From Spirochaetaceae bacterium (GTDB taxonomy: Bacteria > Spirochaetota > Spirochaetia > Treponematales > Breznakiellaceae), in NCBI GenBank assembly GCA_031255115.1, contig JAIRTD010000005.1, positions 1-10,752 on the forward strand: a stretch of 10,752 bases of DNA, in the 5' to 3' direction. Shown piece after piece: positions 1-7,083 of the stretch. The notes under the pieces were generated by a model, which ran no database searches, was not told the origin of the DNA, and saw nothing but the letters and a program-made list of their open reading frames with translations. Within the stretch, counting starts at the first letter, position 1. The number at the start of each line of letters is the position of its first letter. A program made the translations under genes and the position numbers.

Positions 1-133
1 AGGGTAAATGTTTCATGTCCCTAATCCTTGCCTGGCATTGAAAACGAATAAGGAGCCTTCTCCCAGGTGTCGTTTTATGTGCCACTTTTATTATACGCAA
101 TGATTAAGAACGCCCGCTGCCGGGTAGTCCTGT

Positions 134-164
134 TTGTAATTCCCTACCACGTAAAGAATTACAA
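134..164. other. hairpin just 3' of the tRNA
   Basis: TTGTAATTC (134-142) and GAATTACAA (156-164) form a perfect 9-bp AT-rich stem with a 13-nt loop, 4 nt beyond the tRNA 3' end. The adjacent run of four T lies at 165-168 on the plus strand, so it is not a textbook terminator for the minus-strand tRNA. It may help end or trim that transcript. I see no gene in 1-133. Confidence 0.35.
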
Positions 165-167
165 TTT

Positions 168-240
168 TGGAGATAAGGGGATTCGAACCCCTGGCCTATA
201 GATTGCGAACCTATCGCTCTACCAACTGAGCTATATCCCC
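168..240 (-). tRNA. tRNA-Ala (anticodon CGC)
   Basis: The minus strand folds as a complete cloverleaf. It has a 7-bp acceptor stem, a GCTC/GAGC D stem around AGTTGGTA, a 5-bp anticodon stem with one G-U pair, loop TTCGCAA giving anticodon CGC, and a 5-bp T stem with loop TTCGAAT. The acceptor stem contains a G3-U70 pair and the discriminator base is A73, both classic alanine identity elements, which supports the alanine assignment. The 3' CCA is not encoded (the next bases are AAA), so it must be added after transcription. The gene stands alone, divergent from the downstream opp operon. Confidence 0.96.
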
Positions 241-250
241 ATGGCTTGAT

Positions 251-279
251 AGTATAGTAAAGCCGGGGCAAAAAATCAA
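251..279 (-). promoter_or_regulatory. sigma-70-type promoter of the tRNA-Ala gene
   Basis: On the minus strand, a -35 box TTGATT (274-279) is followed after exactly 17 nt by a -10 box TATACT (251-256). This would start transcription at about 244-245, only a few bases before the tRNA 5' end at 240. Box quality, spacing and position all agree. Confidence 0.75.
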
Positions 280-372
280 GCGGAGTTTTCGGTAGTATTG
301 TTATTTGGGGCATTTCGGCGGCATCGCCAGGGGGGCAAAATATCGTTTATGGTGTTTTTCTTTACAATGTGA

Positions 373-401
373 TTGACCGGATAATGAGAAAGCCCCATAA
401 T
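373..401 (+). promoter_or_regulatory. candidate promoter of the opp operon
   Basis: TTGACC (373-378) and CATAAT (396-401) each match the sigma-70 consensus at five of six positions and are separated by exactly 17 nt. The predicted start is near 408, two bases before the oppB ATG at 410 and about eight before an alternative in-frame GTG at 416. The -10 box overlaps the first arm and loop of a palindrome at 390-409. A TACAAT at 363-368 is a possible alternative -10, but I see no good -35 for it. Confidence 0.45.
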
Positions 402-409
402 AGGGGCTT
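390..409 (+). promoter_or_regulatory. palindrome abutting the oppB start codon
   Basis: AAGCCCC (390-396) and GGGGCTT (403-409) form a perfect 7-bp stem with loop ATAATA, ending immediately before ATG 410. If the message starts upstream, the hairpin would bury the only Shine-Dalgarno-like bases (AGGGG, 402-406) and limit translation. If it starts near 408, the palindrome instead covers the -10 region and could be an operator. The sequence alone does not decide between these. Confidence 0.45.
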
Positions 410-1351
410 ATGGGCGTGTATATAGTCAAGCGTGTTTTTCTGGCGCTGTTTACCATATTCTTCATTATTTGTCTGACTTTTATACTGATGAACACGGTTC
501 CCGGCGGGCCGTTTTTGGGCGAAAAGGCGATTTCGCCCAGGGTTTTGGCCGAGTTGGAGGCCAAATACGGTCTGGACAAGCCGTTGCCGATTCAGCTAAA
601 AAACTATCTGGTCAGCCTGCTCAAGGGTGATATGGGGGTTTCCCTCAAGATGCAGAAGAACAGGCCCGTATTGACCATAATAAGCGAAATGTTTCCGGTC
701 TCGGCGAGAATAGGGGCTATAGCCCTGACCTGGGCTTTTATCGCGGGGGTGGCTTTTGGCTGTCTTGCCGCCTATGCGCGGGGCAGATGGGAGGACAGTG
801 TGCTGCAGGTCCTTACCACGCTGGGTATTGCCTTTCCCAATTTTGTAAACGCCACGGTGCTTCTGGTTCTTTTTGCCGGGGGCCTGTTCCACGTATTTCC
901 GGCCACGGGCTTGAGCAGGGGCGCCATAAGCTATGTACTGCCCTGTTTTACCCTGGGGCTGACTCCCATGTGTTCCATAGCCAGGTATACCAGGTCTTCG
1001 ATGCTGGATGTACTCAACAAGGAATATATCAAGACCGCCAGGGCCTACGGTCATTCGGTTCCTATGATTATCTTTAAGTATGCTCTTCGCAACGCCCTGA
1101 TTCCCGTAGTTACCTATATGGGGCCCATCACCGCGGCGGTGCTTACCGGCGGTTTTGTGGTGGAATCGGTGTTCAACATACCCGGCCTGGGGCGGTATTT
1201 TATCCAGAGCATACAGAACCGCGATTATCCTATCATCATGGGAACCACCATCTTCTTTGCCACACTGGTCATAACGCTCAGTTTCATTGTTGATGTTTTG
1301 TACAAAATCATCGACCCTCGTATAGAACTCGCCAAAGAGGCAAAGCTGTGA
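410..1351 (+). CDS. oppB: oligopeptide ABC transporter permease OppB
   Basis: This is an inner-membrane permease of the OppB/DppB family, one half of the channel that imports short peptides. The 313-aa length is typical. The N-terminus has the family pattern: a first membrane helix (about 9-29) followed by the MNTVPGGPF region. A periplasmic segment follows, then about five further helices. The ATPase-coupling EAA loop is clear at about 205-232 (EYIKTARAYG, then ALRNALIPVV), and the protein ends IDPRIE as family members do. ATG 410 has Shine-Dalgarno-like AGGGG only 3 nt upstream. GTG 416 would give a better 9-nt spacing and still keep the whole first helix, so the start is uncertain by two codons. 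The stop overlaps the oppC start by 4 nt (GTGA), implying coupled translation. Peptide substrate is inferred from the operon, not from this protein. Confidence 0.93.
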   Translation: MGVYIVKRVFLALFTIFFIICLTFILMNTVPGGPFLGEKAISPRVLAELEAKYGLDKPLPIQLKNYLVSLLKGDMGVSLKMQKNRPVLTIISEMFPVSARIGAIALTWAFIAGVAFGCLAAYARGRWEDSVLQVLTTLGIAFPNFVNATVLLVLFAGGLFHVFPATGLSRGAISYVLPCFTLGLTPMCSIARYTRSSMLDVLNKEYIKTARAYGHSVPMIIFKYALRNALIPVVTYMGPITAAVLTGGFVVESVFNIPGLGRYFIQSIQNRDYPIIMGTTIFFATLVITLSFIVDVLYKIIDPRIELAKEAKL

Positions 1352-2388
1352 GCACAAGAGAATTCGGGGCGGATGACTTTAGTCCCGCCACGGCGGAAGA
1401 AAAAGAGGCCTTTGTTCCCCAGCACCGGAGTGTTTCCTACTGGCAGGACGCCTGGCGGAGAATCAGAAAAAACTATGTGGCCATGATTTCTCTGGGGGTC
1501 ATTGTTTTTCTGTTTCTCTTTGCCTATGCTGGACCGCTTTTTATAGCTTATACCTACGAACAGCAGGTACGGGGCAGCGAAAATCTCGCCCCCTTTGCCC
1601 GTTCCGCCCAGGAGCTTGAACGCATCGCGTCAGGCGAAAAAGTTTTTCCCCACGTTTTCGGAACCGACACGCTGGGCAGGGATATACTGGTGCGGGTCAT
1701 GTACGGAACCAGGGTTTCCATGATTATAGGCGTTGCCGCGGCGCTTTTAACCCTGGTCATAGGCGGCTGTTACGGTTCCGTCTCAGGCTATATAGGCGGC
1801 AGGGTCGATATGGTGATGATGCGTATCGTAGACATTATCTATTCGGTTCCTGATGTCCTTGTAGTCCTGCTTCTTGCCGTAACCCTCAAGCCTCTTTTAA
1901 GCGCCTTTGCCGACGCCAACCAGACCAAATTTATGGGAAGGCTTGTCATCGCCCTTGGTCCCAGCATCATAGCTATCTTTATCGCCTTCGCCCTCCTCTA
2001 CTGGACTACCATGGCCCGTATCATACGGGGCCAGATACTCCAGCTCAAGCAGCAGGAATATGTGCTTGCCGCCATAGCCCTGGGGGCAAAAAACCGGCGC
2101 GTTATTTTTAAGCATCTGCTTCCCAACTGCGTAGGTTCCCTGGTCGCCGCCACCTGCCTCCAGATTCCCATAGCGATATTCCTCGAATCCTTTTTGTCCT
2201 TTCTCGGCCTCGGGGTAAACGCCCCGATGACCAGTCTCGGATCCCTGGCTTCGGACGCCCTGGGCGGCATGTACACCTATACCTACAGGCTTATTATTCC
2301 CGCGGCGATATTGAGCCTCCTTATACTCTCTTTTAATCTTTTCGGGGACGGACTGCGCGACGCTCTTGATCCAAGGTTGAAAAAATGA
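1348..2388 (+). CDS. oppC: oligopeptide ABC transporter permease OppC
   Basis: This is the second channel subunit, OppC/DppC family, 346 aa. A cytoplasmic N-terminal tail with YWQDAWRRIRKN precedes the first helix (about 45-66). The family motif FGTDTLGRD lies at 104-112, followed by RVMYGTRVSMIIG leading into the permease core. The EAA loop is at about 237-264 (EYVLAAIALGAKN, then FKHLLPN), and the C-terminus FGDGLRDALDPRLK is diagnostic. Translation starts at GTG 1348, which overlaps the oppB stop; AGAGG at 1336-1340 can serve as ribosome binding site. The stretch at about 181-200, between two core helices, seems longer than in many OppC proteins. It pairs with OppB and is driven by OppD and OppF. 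Confidence 0.93.
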   Translation: MSTREFGADDFSPATAEEKEAFVPQHRSVSYWQDAWRRIRKNYVAMISLGVIVFLFLFAYAGPLFIAYTYEQQVRGSENLAPFARSAQELERIASGEKVFPHVFGTDTLGRDILVRVMYGTRVSMIIGVAAALLTLVIGGCYGSVSGYIGGRVDMVMMRIVDIIYSVPDVLVVLLLAVTLKPLLSAFADANQTKFMGRLVIALGPSIIAIFIAFALLYWTTMARIIRGQILQLKQQEYVLAAIALGAKNRRVIFKHLLPNCVGSLVAATCLQIPIAIFLESFLSFLGLGVNAPMTSLGSLASDALGGMYTYTYRLIIPAAILSLLILSFNLFGDGLRDALDPRLKK

Positions 2389-2398
2389 GGACTCCGGC

Positions 2399-3448
2399 AT
2401 GAACACCCTGCTCGAAGTACAAAATCTTACGGTCTCGTTTTTTACTCCCGTAGGGGAAGTCAAAGCCGTAGGCGGCATCTCCTACAGCCTTGACTACGGC
2501 GAAGTCATGGGCATAGTCGGCGAATCAGGTTCGGGAAAAAGCGTAGAAGCCTACGCGCTCTTGGGCATACTCGAAGCGCCGGGCAAAGTAACCGGAGGCA
2601 GCGTCCGTTTTGAAGGCACGGAGCTTCTTGAACAGGACCGCAGGGAAATGGAAAAACTCAGAGGCGCAAAATTGTCCATGATATTTCAGAATCCCATGGA
2701 CAGCCTCAACCCGGTGTATACCATAGGGAGCCAGCTTACCGGAGTACTGCGAAAACACAAACCCGGGATAAGTTCAAAGGACGCCCGGGCGCGGGCCCTC
2801 GAAATGCTCACCCTGGTCGGTATTACCAATCCCCGGCGGCGCATGCGGCAGCATCCCCATGAGCTTTCAGGCGGTATGCGCCAGCGGGTGATGATCGCCA
2901 TGGCCCTGATCTGCGAACCCCAACTGCTTATCGCCGACGAACCGACTACGGCGCTGGATGTTACCATTCAGGCGCAGATACTGGAACTCATGAAGCGCAT
3001 CACGGACAAGACCCGCATGGCGGTTATTTTTATCACCCACAACCTCGCCGTCGTGGCCGAGATCTGCGACAAGGTATCGGTAATGTACGGAGGGTATATT
3101 GTGGAACAGGGTTCGGCGGAGGATATTTTTTACCGGCCCAGCCATCCCTATACACGGGGGCTGTTGCGTTCCATGCCCCGCGTTGATGATGAAACCGGTC
3201 AAAGACTCATCCCTATTGAAGGTACGCCCATCAATATGCTCGAACCCAATCCCGGCTGCCCTTTTGCGCCCCGCTGCGATTCGTGCATGAAAATCTGCGT
3301 CAGGGAACTTCCCGGGTCTTCCGCCCTGTCTGAAAGCCACAGCGCCCGCTGCTGGCTGCTTGTCCCGGAAAAAGCGTCCGCGGCTGTTTCGTCCGGGGAT
3401 ACCGCTTCGCCGGTACATTCCGGTCCTGAAGGGGGCGGTCATGACTGA
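2399..3448 (+). CDS. oppD: oligopeptide ABC transporter ATPase OppD
   Basis: This cytoplasmic ATPase powers peptide import. All nucleotide-binding motifs are visible in the 349 aa: Walker A GESGSGKS (41-48), Q-loop Q97, signature LSGGM (156-160), Walker B LLIADE (176-181) and switch histidine H214. After the ATPase core comes the oligopeptide/dipeptide C-terminal extension with cysteines at 287, 293, 300 and 318 (CX5CX6CX17C). In several OppD/DppD relatives such cysteines hold a 4Fe-4S cluster, so one is plausible here by inference. The start ATG follows GAGG (2387-2390) by 8 nt and lies 10 nt after oppC. A serine- and glycine-rich tail follows the cysteine region. The end overlaps oppF by 8 nt. 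Confidence 0.94.
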   Translation: MNTLLEVQNLTVSFFTPVGEVKAVGGISYSLDYGEVMGIVGESGSGKSVEAYALLGILEAPGKVTGGSVRFEGTELLEQDRREMEKLRGAKLSMIFQNPMDSLNPVYTIGSQLTGVLRKHKPGISSKDARARALEMLTLVGITNPRRRMRQHPHELSGGMRQRVMIAMALICEPQLLIADEPTTALDVTIQAQILELMKRITDKTRMAVIFITHNLAVVAEICDKVSVMYGGYIVEQGSAEDIFYRPSHPYTRGLLRSMPRVDDETGQRLIPIEGTPINMLEPNPGCPFAPRCDSCMKICVRELPGSSALSESHSARCWLLVPEKASAAVSSGDTASPVHSGPEGGGHD

Positions 3449-4418
3449 AAACCAGGGGACGCCCCTTATTCAAATTAAAAATCTTAAAAAATACTTTCCC
3501 GTCAGGGAAGGATGGGGAAAACTCAAATATATTCACGCAGTGGAATCGGTCCCCCTTTCCATCTGGCCCGGCGAAACCCTGGGTCTTGTGGGAGAATCAG
3601 GCTGCGGCAAGACAACCCTGGGCCGCACCATACTCCGTCTCTACGAGCCCAGTTCGGGGAACATACTGTTTAAGGGCGAAGACATTACCCGGGCCGCCAT
3701 GCTCCCCTACAGGCGGAAGATGCAGATCATATTCCAGGATCCCTCGTCGTCCCTTAATCCCCGCATGACGGTGGGCGAAATAATCGGCGAACCCATAGAC
3801 ATACACGGCCTGGCAAAAACCAGGGAAGACCGAAAGGAACGTATAGCGGCCCTGCTTGCCAAGGTGGGCCTTAACAGCGAACACGCCAACCGTTACCCCC
3901 ATGAATTTTCCGGCGGCCAGCAGCAGCGCATAGGCATTGCCCGCGCCCTGGCCGTTGAACCTGAGTTTATAGTCTGCGACGAACCGGTCTCGGCCCTTGA
4001 TGTGTCGATACAGTCCCAAATTGTCAATATGCTTGAGGATATGCAGGCGGACCTGGGCCTGAGTTATCTTTTTATCTCCCATGATATTTCGGTGGTCCGC
4101 CACATCTCAAGGCGCATAGGGGTCATGTACCTGGGTTATCTTGTGGAACTAAGCGAAAGCAGCGAGCTGTACAAAAAACCGCTTCATCCCTATACCAGGA
4201 CCCTGCTCCAGGCGGTTCCCATTCCCGATCCGCAAAAAACCCGTTCCCGCGAGCGTTCGGTGCTTGAAGGGGAGATACCCAATCCCCTGGAAAGTCCGCC
4301 GGGCTGCGTTTTTCATACGCTCTGCCCCAAGGCCACGGGGCGCTGCGCCGAACTGGTTCCCGAACTCCGCGAAGCGGAACCGGGACACCAGGTGGCCTGC
4401 CATCTTTATGCGACATAG
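3441..4418 (+). CDS. oppF: oligopeptide ABC transporter ATPase OppF
   Basis: This is the second ATPase subunit, 325 aa, partner of OppD. Motifs are Walker A GESGCGKT (51-58), Q-loop FQDP (Q99), signature FSGGQ (156-160), Walker B FIVCDE (176-181) and H214. The C-terminal extension repeats the OppD cysteine spacing exactly (C289, C295, C302, C320; CX5CX6CX17C), so both ATPases may carry a metal cluster. I chose ATG 3441 because it follows a GGGGG run (3431-3435) at suitable spacing and begins the normal OppF N-terminus (MTENQG, then [12 protein letters not shown]). The frame is open back to an ATG at 3360, but that would add 27 unusual basic residues inside oppD. It is translationally coupled to oppD by an 8-nt overlap. 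Confidence 0.94.
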   Translation: MTENQGTPLIQIKNLKKYFPVREGWGKLKYIHAVESVPLSIWPGETLGLVGESGCGKTTLGRTILRLYEPSSGNILFKGEDITRAAMLPYRRKMQIIFQDPSSSLNPRMTVGEIIGEPIDIHGLAKTREDRKERIAALLAKVGLNSEHANRYPHEFSGGQQQRIGIARALAVEPEFIVCDEPVSALDVSIQSQIVNMLEDMQADLGLSYLFISHDISVVRHISRRIGVMYLGYLVELSESSELYKKPLHPYTRTLLQAVPIPDPQKTRSRERSVLEGEIPNPLESPPGCVFHTLCPKATGRCAELVPELREAEPGHQVACHLYAT

Positions 4419-4440
4419 GATTTTAGGGTATCCTAAAATC
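4419..4440 (+). promoter_or_regulatory. intercistronic hairpin between oppF and oppA
   Basis: GATTTTAGG (4419-4427) and CCTAAAATC (4432-4440) form a perfect 9-bp stem with loop GTAT, starting at the base after the oppF stop codon. It is followed by A residues, not a T-run, so it is not a standard intrinsic terminator. A smaller TTGCC/GGCAA hairpin lies just downstream (about 4447-4459). Such elements often protect or uncouple the abundant binding-protein message from the rest of an operon; that role is inferred. Confidence 0.5.
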
Positions 4441-4507
4441 AAAAAAGTTGCCCGGGGCAATTTGTTTCCGGACAATTTCAATTTGCTATTTTTCTAAGGA
4501 GGAAAAC

Positions 4508-6151
4508 ATGGCTAAAAAAATGATTCTCTTTTTGACGGCTCTTGCCATACTGGCGGGCTGTTCCGGCCAGGCCAAGGAAACCGGTAAAGAAAGCCAGATC
4601 ACCGCCGTTCTCGCCTCGGAGCCCAATACCATTGATCCGGCTCTGAATACCGCGGTGGACGGCGCCATATACCTGGTCCACGCCTTTGAGGGCCTGTACA
4701 AGTACGTCGACAACGGCAGGGGCGACGCGATCCTCGCGCCGGGTCAGGCGGGGAGCGAACCGGTCAAGACGGTAAATCCCGACGGAACCGTTACCTTTGT
4801 GTTCAAGCTCCGCAGCGGCCTTAAATGGTCGGACGGCCAGGCCCTTACCGCCAGGGACTTTGTCTACAGTTGGCAGCGCCTTGTCGATCCGGCGACCGCG
4901 GCGGACTATAACTACCAGCTTGACATGGTAAAGAACGCCAACGAAATCATGGCGGGCGACCTTGACAAGAGCCAGCTCGCGATACGGGCCATTGACGACC
5001 AGACTCTGGAAATAATCCTCACCTACGACTGCCCCTACTTCTTTGAAATCGCCGCCTTCCCCGCAACCTTTCCGGTCCGGGAAGACATCCTCGACAAGGC
5101 CGGGGACCAGTGGACCTTTTCCCCTTCAACCTATATAGGCAACGGGCCCTACCGCCTGCGGGAATGGACGCATAACAGTTATCTTCTTTTTGAAAAGAAC
5201 CCCAACTACTATGAACCGGTGTCGGGGCCCGATCTTATCCGTTTTGCCCTCATGGACGATGACAACGCCCAGCTTGCCGGTTTCCGTTCGGGCGAAATAG
5301 ACTTTATCGAGGAAATGCCCGTTGACGAGATTCCCTCCCTGCTTGCCAGCGGAGAACTCAATATAGTCCCCTATCTGGGAACCTATTTTGTCTGTTTCAA
5401 TAATCAAAGGGCGCCCTTTACCGACGCCAGGGTACGCAAGGCCTTCTCCCTTGCCATAGACCGGAACTACATTGTCAACCAGATCACCCAGACCGGCGAA
5501 ATGCCCGCCACGGCCTATGTGCCCTCAGGTATAGTGGACGCCGGCGGCGGCGGTACTGATTTCCGCCGGACCGGAGGCGAGTAGTACAAGGTAGGGGTCA
5601 ACGATTACGAGGCCAATGTGGCCGAAGCAAGGCAGCTTCTTGCCGCCGCGGGTTATCCCGAAGGCAGGGGCTTCCCGGTGGTGGAATACGCCTATAACAC
5701 CAACGACAGGCACCGGGCCATAGGCGAGGCCCTCCAGGATATGTGGCGCACCGCCCTTGGGGTAAACGTTACCCTGACCAACCAGGACTGGGCGGTATTC
5801 CTGGACAACCGCAAGGTGGGGAACTACCAGATTGCCCGGCACGGCTGGATTGCCGACTACAACGACCCCATTTCCTTCCTTGATATGTGGGTTACAGGCG
5901 GCGGCAATGACGACGCCCAGTACGCGGAACCCGAATATGACAGGCTTATTGCCAGCGCCAAGGCGACTTCGGTTCCTGAGGAACGCATGCGCTTTATGCA
6001 CCAGGCCGAAGATATTGTTATGGGCCGCGACCACGCCGTGGGGCCTATCTACTTCTACACCCAGAAGTACATGATAAACCCCAAACTTTCGGGCCTCTAT
6101 TATACGCCTCTGGGCTTCTTCTACTTTACCCAGGTTAAGATAGCCCCTTGA
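4508..6151 (+). pseudogene. oppA: oligopeptide-binding lipoprotein OppA, interrupted by an in-frame amber codon
   Basis: This is a family 5 solute-binding protein that would capture peptides for OppBCDF. ATG 4508 follows a strong AAGGAGG (4496-4502). The N-terminus is a lipoprotein signal, with hydrophobic core ILFLTALAIL and lipobox LAGC (Cys18). Family landmarks include EPNTIDPAL (38-46), LKWSDGQALTARDFVYSWQR (105-124), the IGNGPYRL region and DARVRKAFSLAIDR (306-319). Codon 359 is TAG (5582-5584). The same frame then continues YKVGVNDYEANVAEARQLL to a normal end at 6151, giving a family-typical 547 codons in total. A single C-to-G change from TAC (Tyr) would explain it, and tyrosine is expected by homology. 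As read, the product is a 358-aa fragment. The C-terminal part could reinitiate at GTG 5618 but would lack a signal peptide. A sequencing error, a recent null mutation or readthrough are all possible. Confidence 0.85.
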
Positions 6152-6167
6152 CGATGACGCGCAAAAT

Positions 6168-6242
6168 CCCCGGCGGCTTTTTTCCGCCCCGGGGAGGGAC
6201 CCGCAAAGGCTCTGCCCAAAAGGGCTTTTCCGCGCGGGTCCC
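6168..6242 (+). terminator. hairpin cluster after oppA, probable end of the opp transcript
   Basis: Two GC-rich structures lie 16-90 nt after the oppA stop. The first is GGCGG/CCGCC around loop CTTTTTT (6172-6188), flanked by CCCC and GGGG that extend it across a 2-nt bulge. The second is a perfect 9-bp stem GGGACCCGC (6196-6204) with GCGGGTCCC (6234-6242). It encloses a short GCCC-AAAA-GGGC hairpin followed by TTTT (6226-6229). Neither outer stem ends in a T-run, so termination is inferred from position and strength. Confidence 0.4.
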
Positions 6243-6286
6243 GGCCGGTCAGGTTGCTGCCGGCGATATTTCTGTTCGTATATTTC

Positions 6287-6314
6287 TTGACAAATCGGTT
6301 CTAAAAGGTAATAC
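6287..6314 (+). promoter_or_regulatory. promoter of the ugp-type operon
   Basis: A consensus TTGACA (6287-6292) is followed after 16 nt by TAATAC (6309-6314), predicting a start near 6320-6322. That leaves only about 4-6 nt before the phosphodiesterase ATG at 6326, with no Shine-Dalgarno sequence in between. I do not see PhoB-box-like direct repeats here, although phosphate control is common for ugp genes elsewhere. Confidence 0.6.
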
Positions 6315-6325
6315 TTTTTGACAGA

Positions 6326-7075
6326 ATGAAAATTCGTAATCTTGCCCACAGGGGATTCAGTGGGAAATACCCCGAAAATACCCGGCTTGCCTTTGTAAAG
6401 GCAATAGAAGAAGCCGGAGCGGATGGTTTTGAATCGGACGTGCATCTTTCGGCCGATGGAGAACCGGTAGTCATCCATGACCACGACCTTTCCAGAACTA
6501 CAAACGGGAGCGGTTCTGTAGGCGGCGTCAAATTCGCCGAACTCCGCCTGCTTGACAACGGCGTCTGGAAAGGAAAGGAATTCGCGGGCCAGCGCATACT
6601 GCACCTGGACGAGCTGCTTGAAATCGTGGCGGAGTACAAGGCCTTCCTCAACCTCGAAATAAAAACCGGCGAAATCTTTTACAAGGATATCGAAAAGATA
6701 TGCATCAAACGGATAAACGCCCTTGGCCTGGGAAAGCAGGTACTCATTTCGTCTTTTAACCATATTTCGGTACAGCGCTGCATGGAAATCGACCCTTCCA
6801 TACGAACCGGATTTCTCTACGAAAGCCCCTTAATTAACATGGTTCGCTACGGAAAACAGCACGGCGCTTCGGCGCTCCATCCCCGGCTGTGCTGTCTCTA
6901 CTACAGCCCCGACCTGGCGGACAAGGCCCACGCCGAAGGGCTTGAGATCAATACCTGGACGGTCAATACCGAAGACGACATGCGTTACTGCATCAGGCTC
7001 GGCGTTGACAGCATAATCTCGAATTATCCTGACAAGACCTCGGCGCTGTTAAAAAATCAAACAACGGAGGGGTAA
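6326..7075 (+). CDS. ugpQ: glycerophosphodiester phosphodiesterase (UgpQ type)
   Basis: This protein hydrolyses glycerophosphodiesters such as glycerophosphocholine to glycerol-3-phosphate and an alcohol. The 249 aa form a single GDPD TIM-barrel domain. The start NLAHRGFSGKYPENT has the catalytic HRG (His8) and metal-binding Glu17. ESDVHL (36-41) gives Glu36 and Asp38, VVIHDHDLSRTTNG places His51 as the second catalytic histidine, and NLEIKTG (109-115) gives Glu111 and Lys113. The end TWTVNTEDDM, then GVDSIISNYPD, is typical. No signal peptide is visible, so it should act in the cytoplasm on imported diesters. The start is fixed by the HRG position: no later start would keep the active site. 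No ribosome binding site is evident. It is the first gene of the operon, 8 nt before the permease, which supports a link to a Ugp transporter. Confidence 0.93.
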   Translation: MKIRNLAHRGFSGKYPENTRLAFVKAIEEAGADGFESDVHLSADGEPVVIHDHDLSRTTNGSGSVGGVKFAELRLLDNGVWKGKEFAGQRILHLDELLEIVAEYKAFLNLEIKTGEIFYKDIEKICIKRINALGLGKQVLISSFNHISVQRCMEIDPSIRTGFLYESPLINMVRYGKQHGASALHPRLCCLYYSPDLADKAHAEGLEINTWTVNTEDDMRYCIRLGVDSIISNYPDKTSALLKNQTTEG

Positions 7076-7083
7076 AAAGCGTT

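Noticed and set aside
596..1357. Long minus-strand open frame opposite oppB
   Set aside because: It is the antisense of a clear permease, has low-complexity composition and no recognisable domain.
3360..3440. N-terminal extension of oppF from ATG 3360
   Set aside because: It would overlap oppD by 89 nt and add a basic stretch unlike the family; ATG 3441 has a proper ribosome site.
4448..4507. N-terminal extension of oppA from ATG 4448
   Set aside because: It would precede the lipoprotein signal with 20 non-signal residues, while ATG 4508 follows an excellent ribosome site and begins the signal peptide.
5582..5584. Amber codon as a programmed pyrrolysine site
   Set aside because: The family position is occupied by tyrosine and is not a catalytic site, and no pyrrolysine genes or special downstream structure are visible in the window. 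Mutation or error is simpler.
6318..6323. Second TTGACA just before the phosphodiesterase ATG as a -35 box
   Set aside because: Its -10 would lie inside the coding sequence, after the start codon required for the active site.
5525..6763. 412-codon minus-strand open frame across the end of oppA and the start of the phosphodiesterase
   Set aside because: It runs antisense to two well-supported genes and through the intergenic hairpins and promoter; the translation resembles no known protein.
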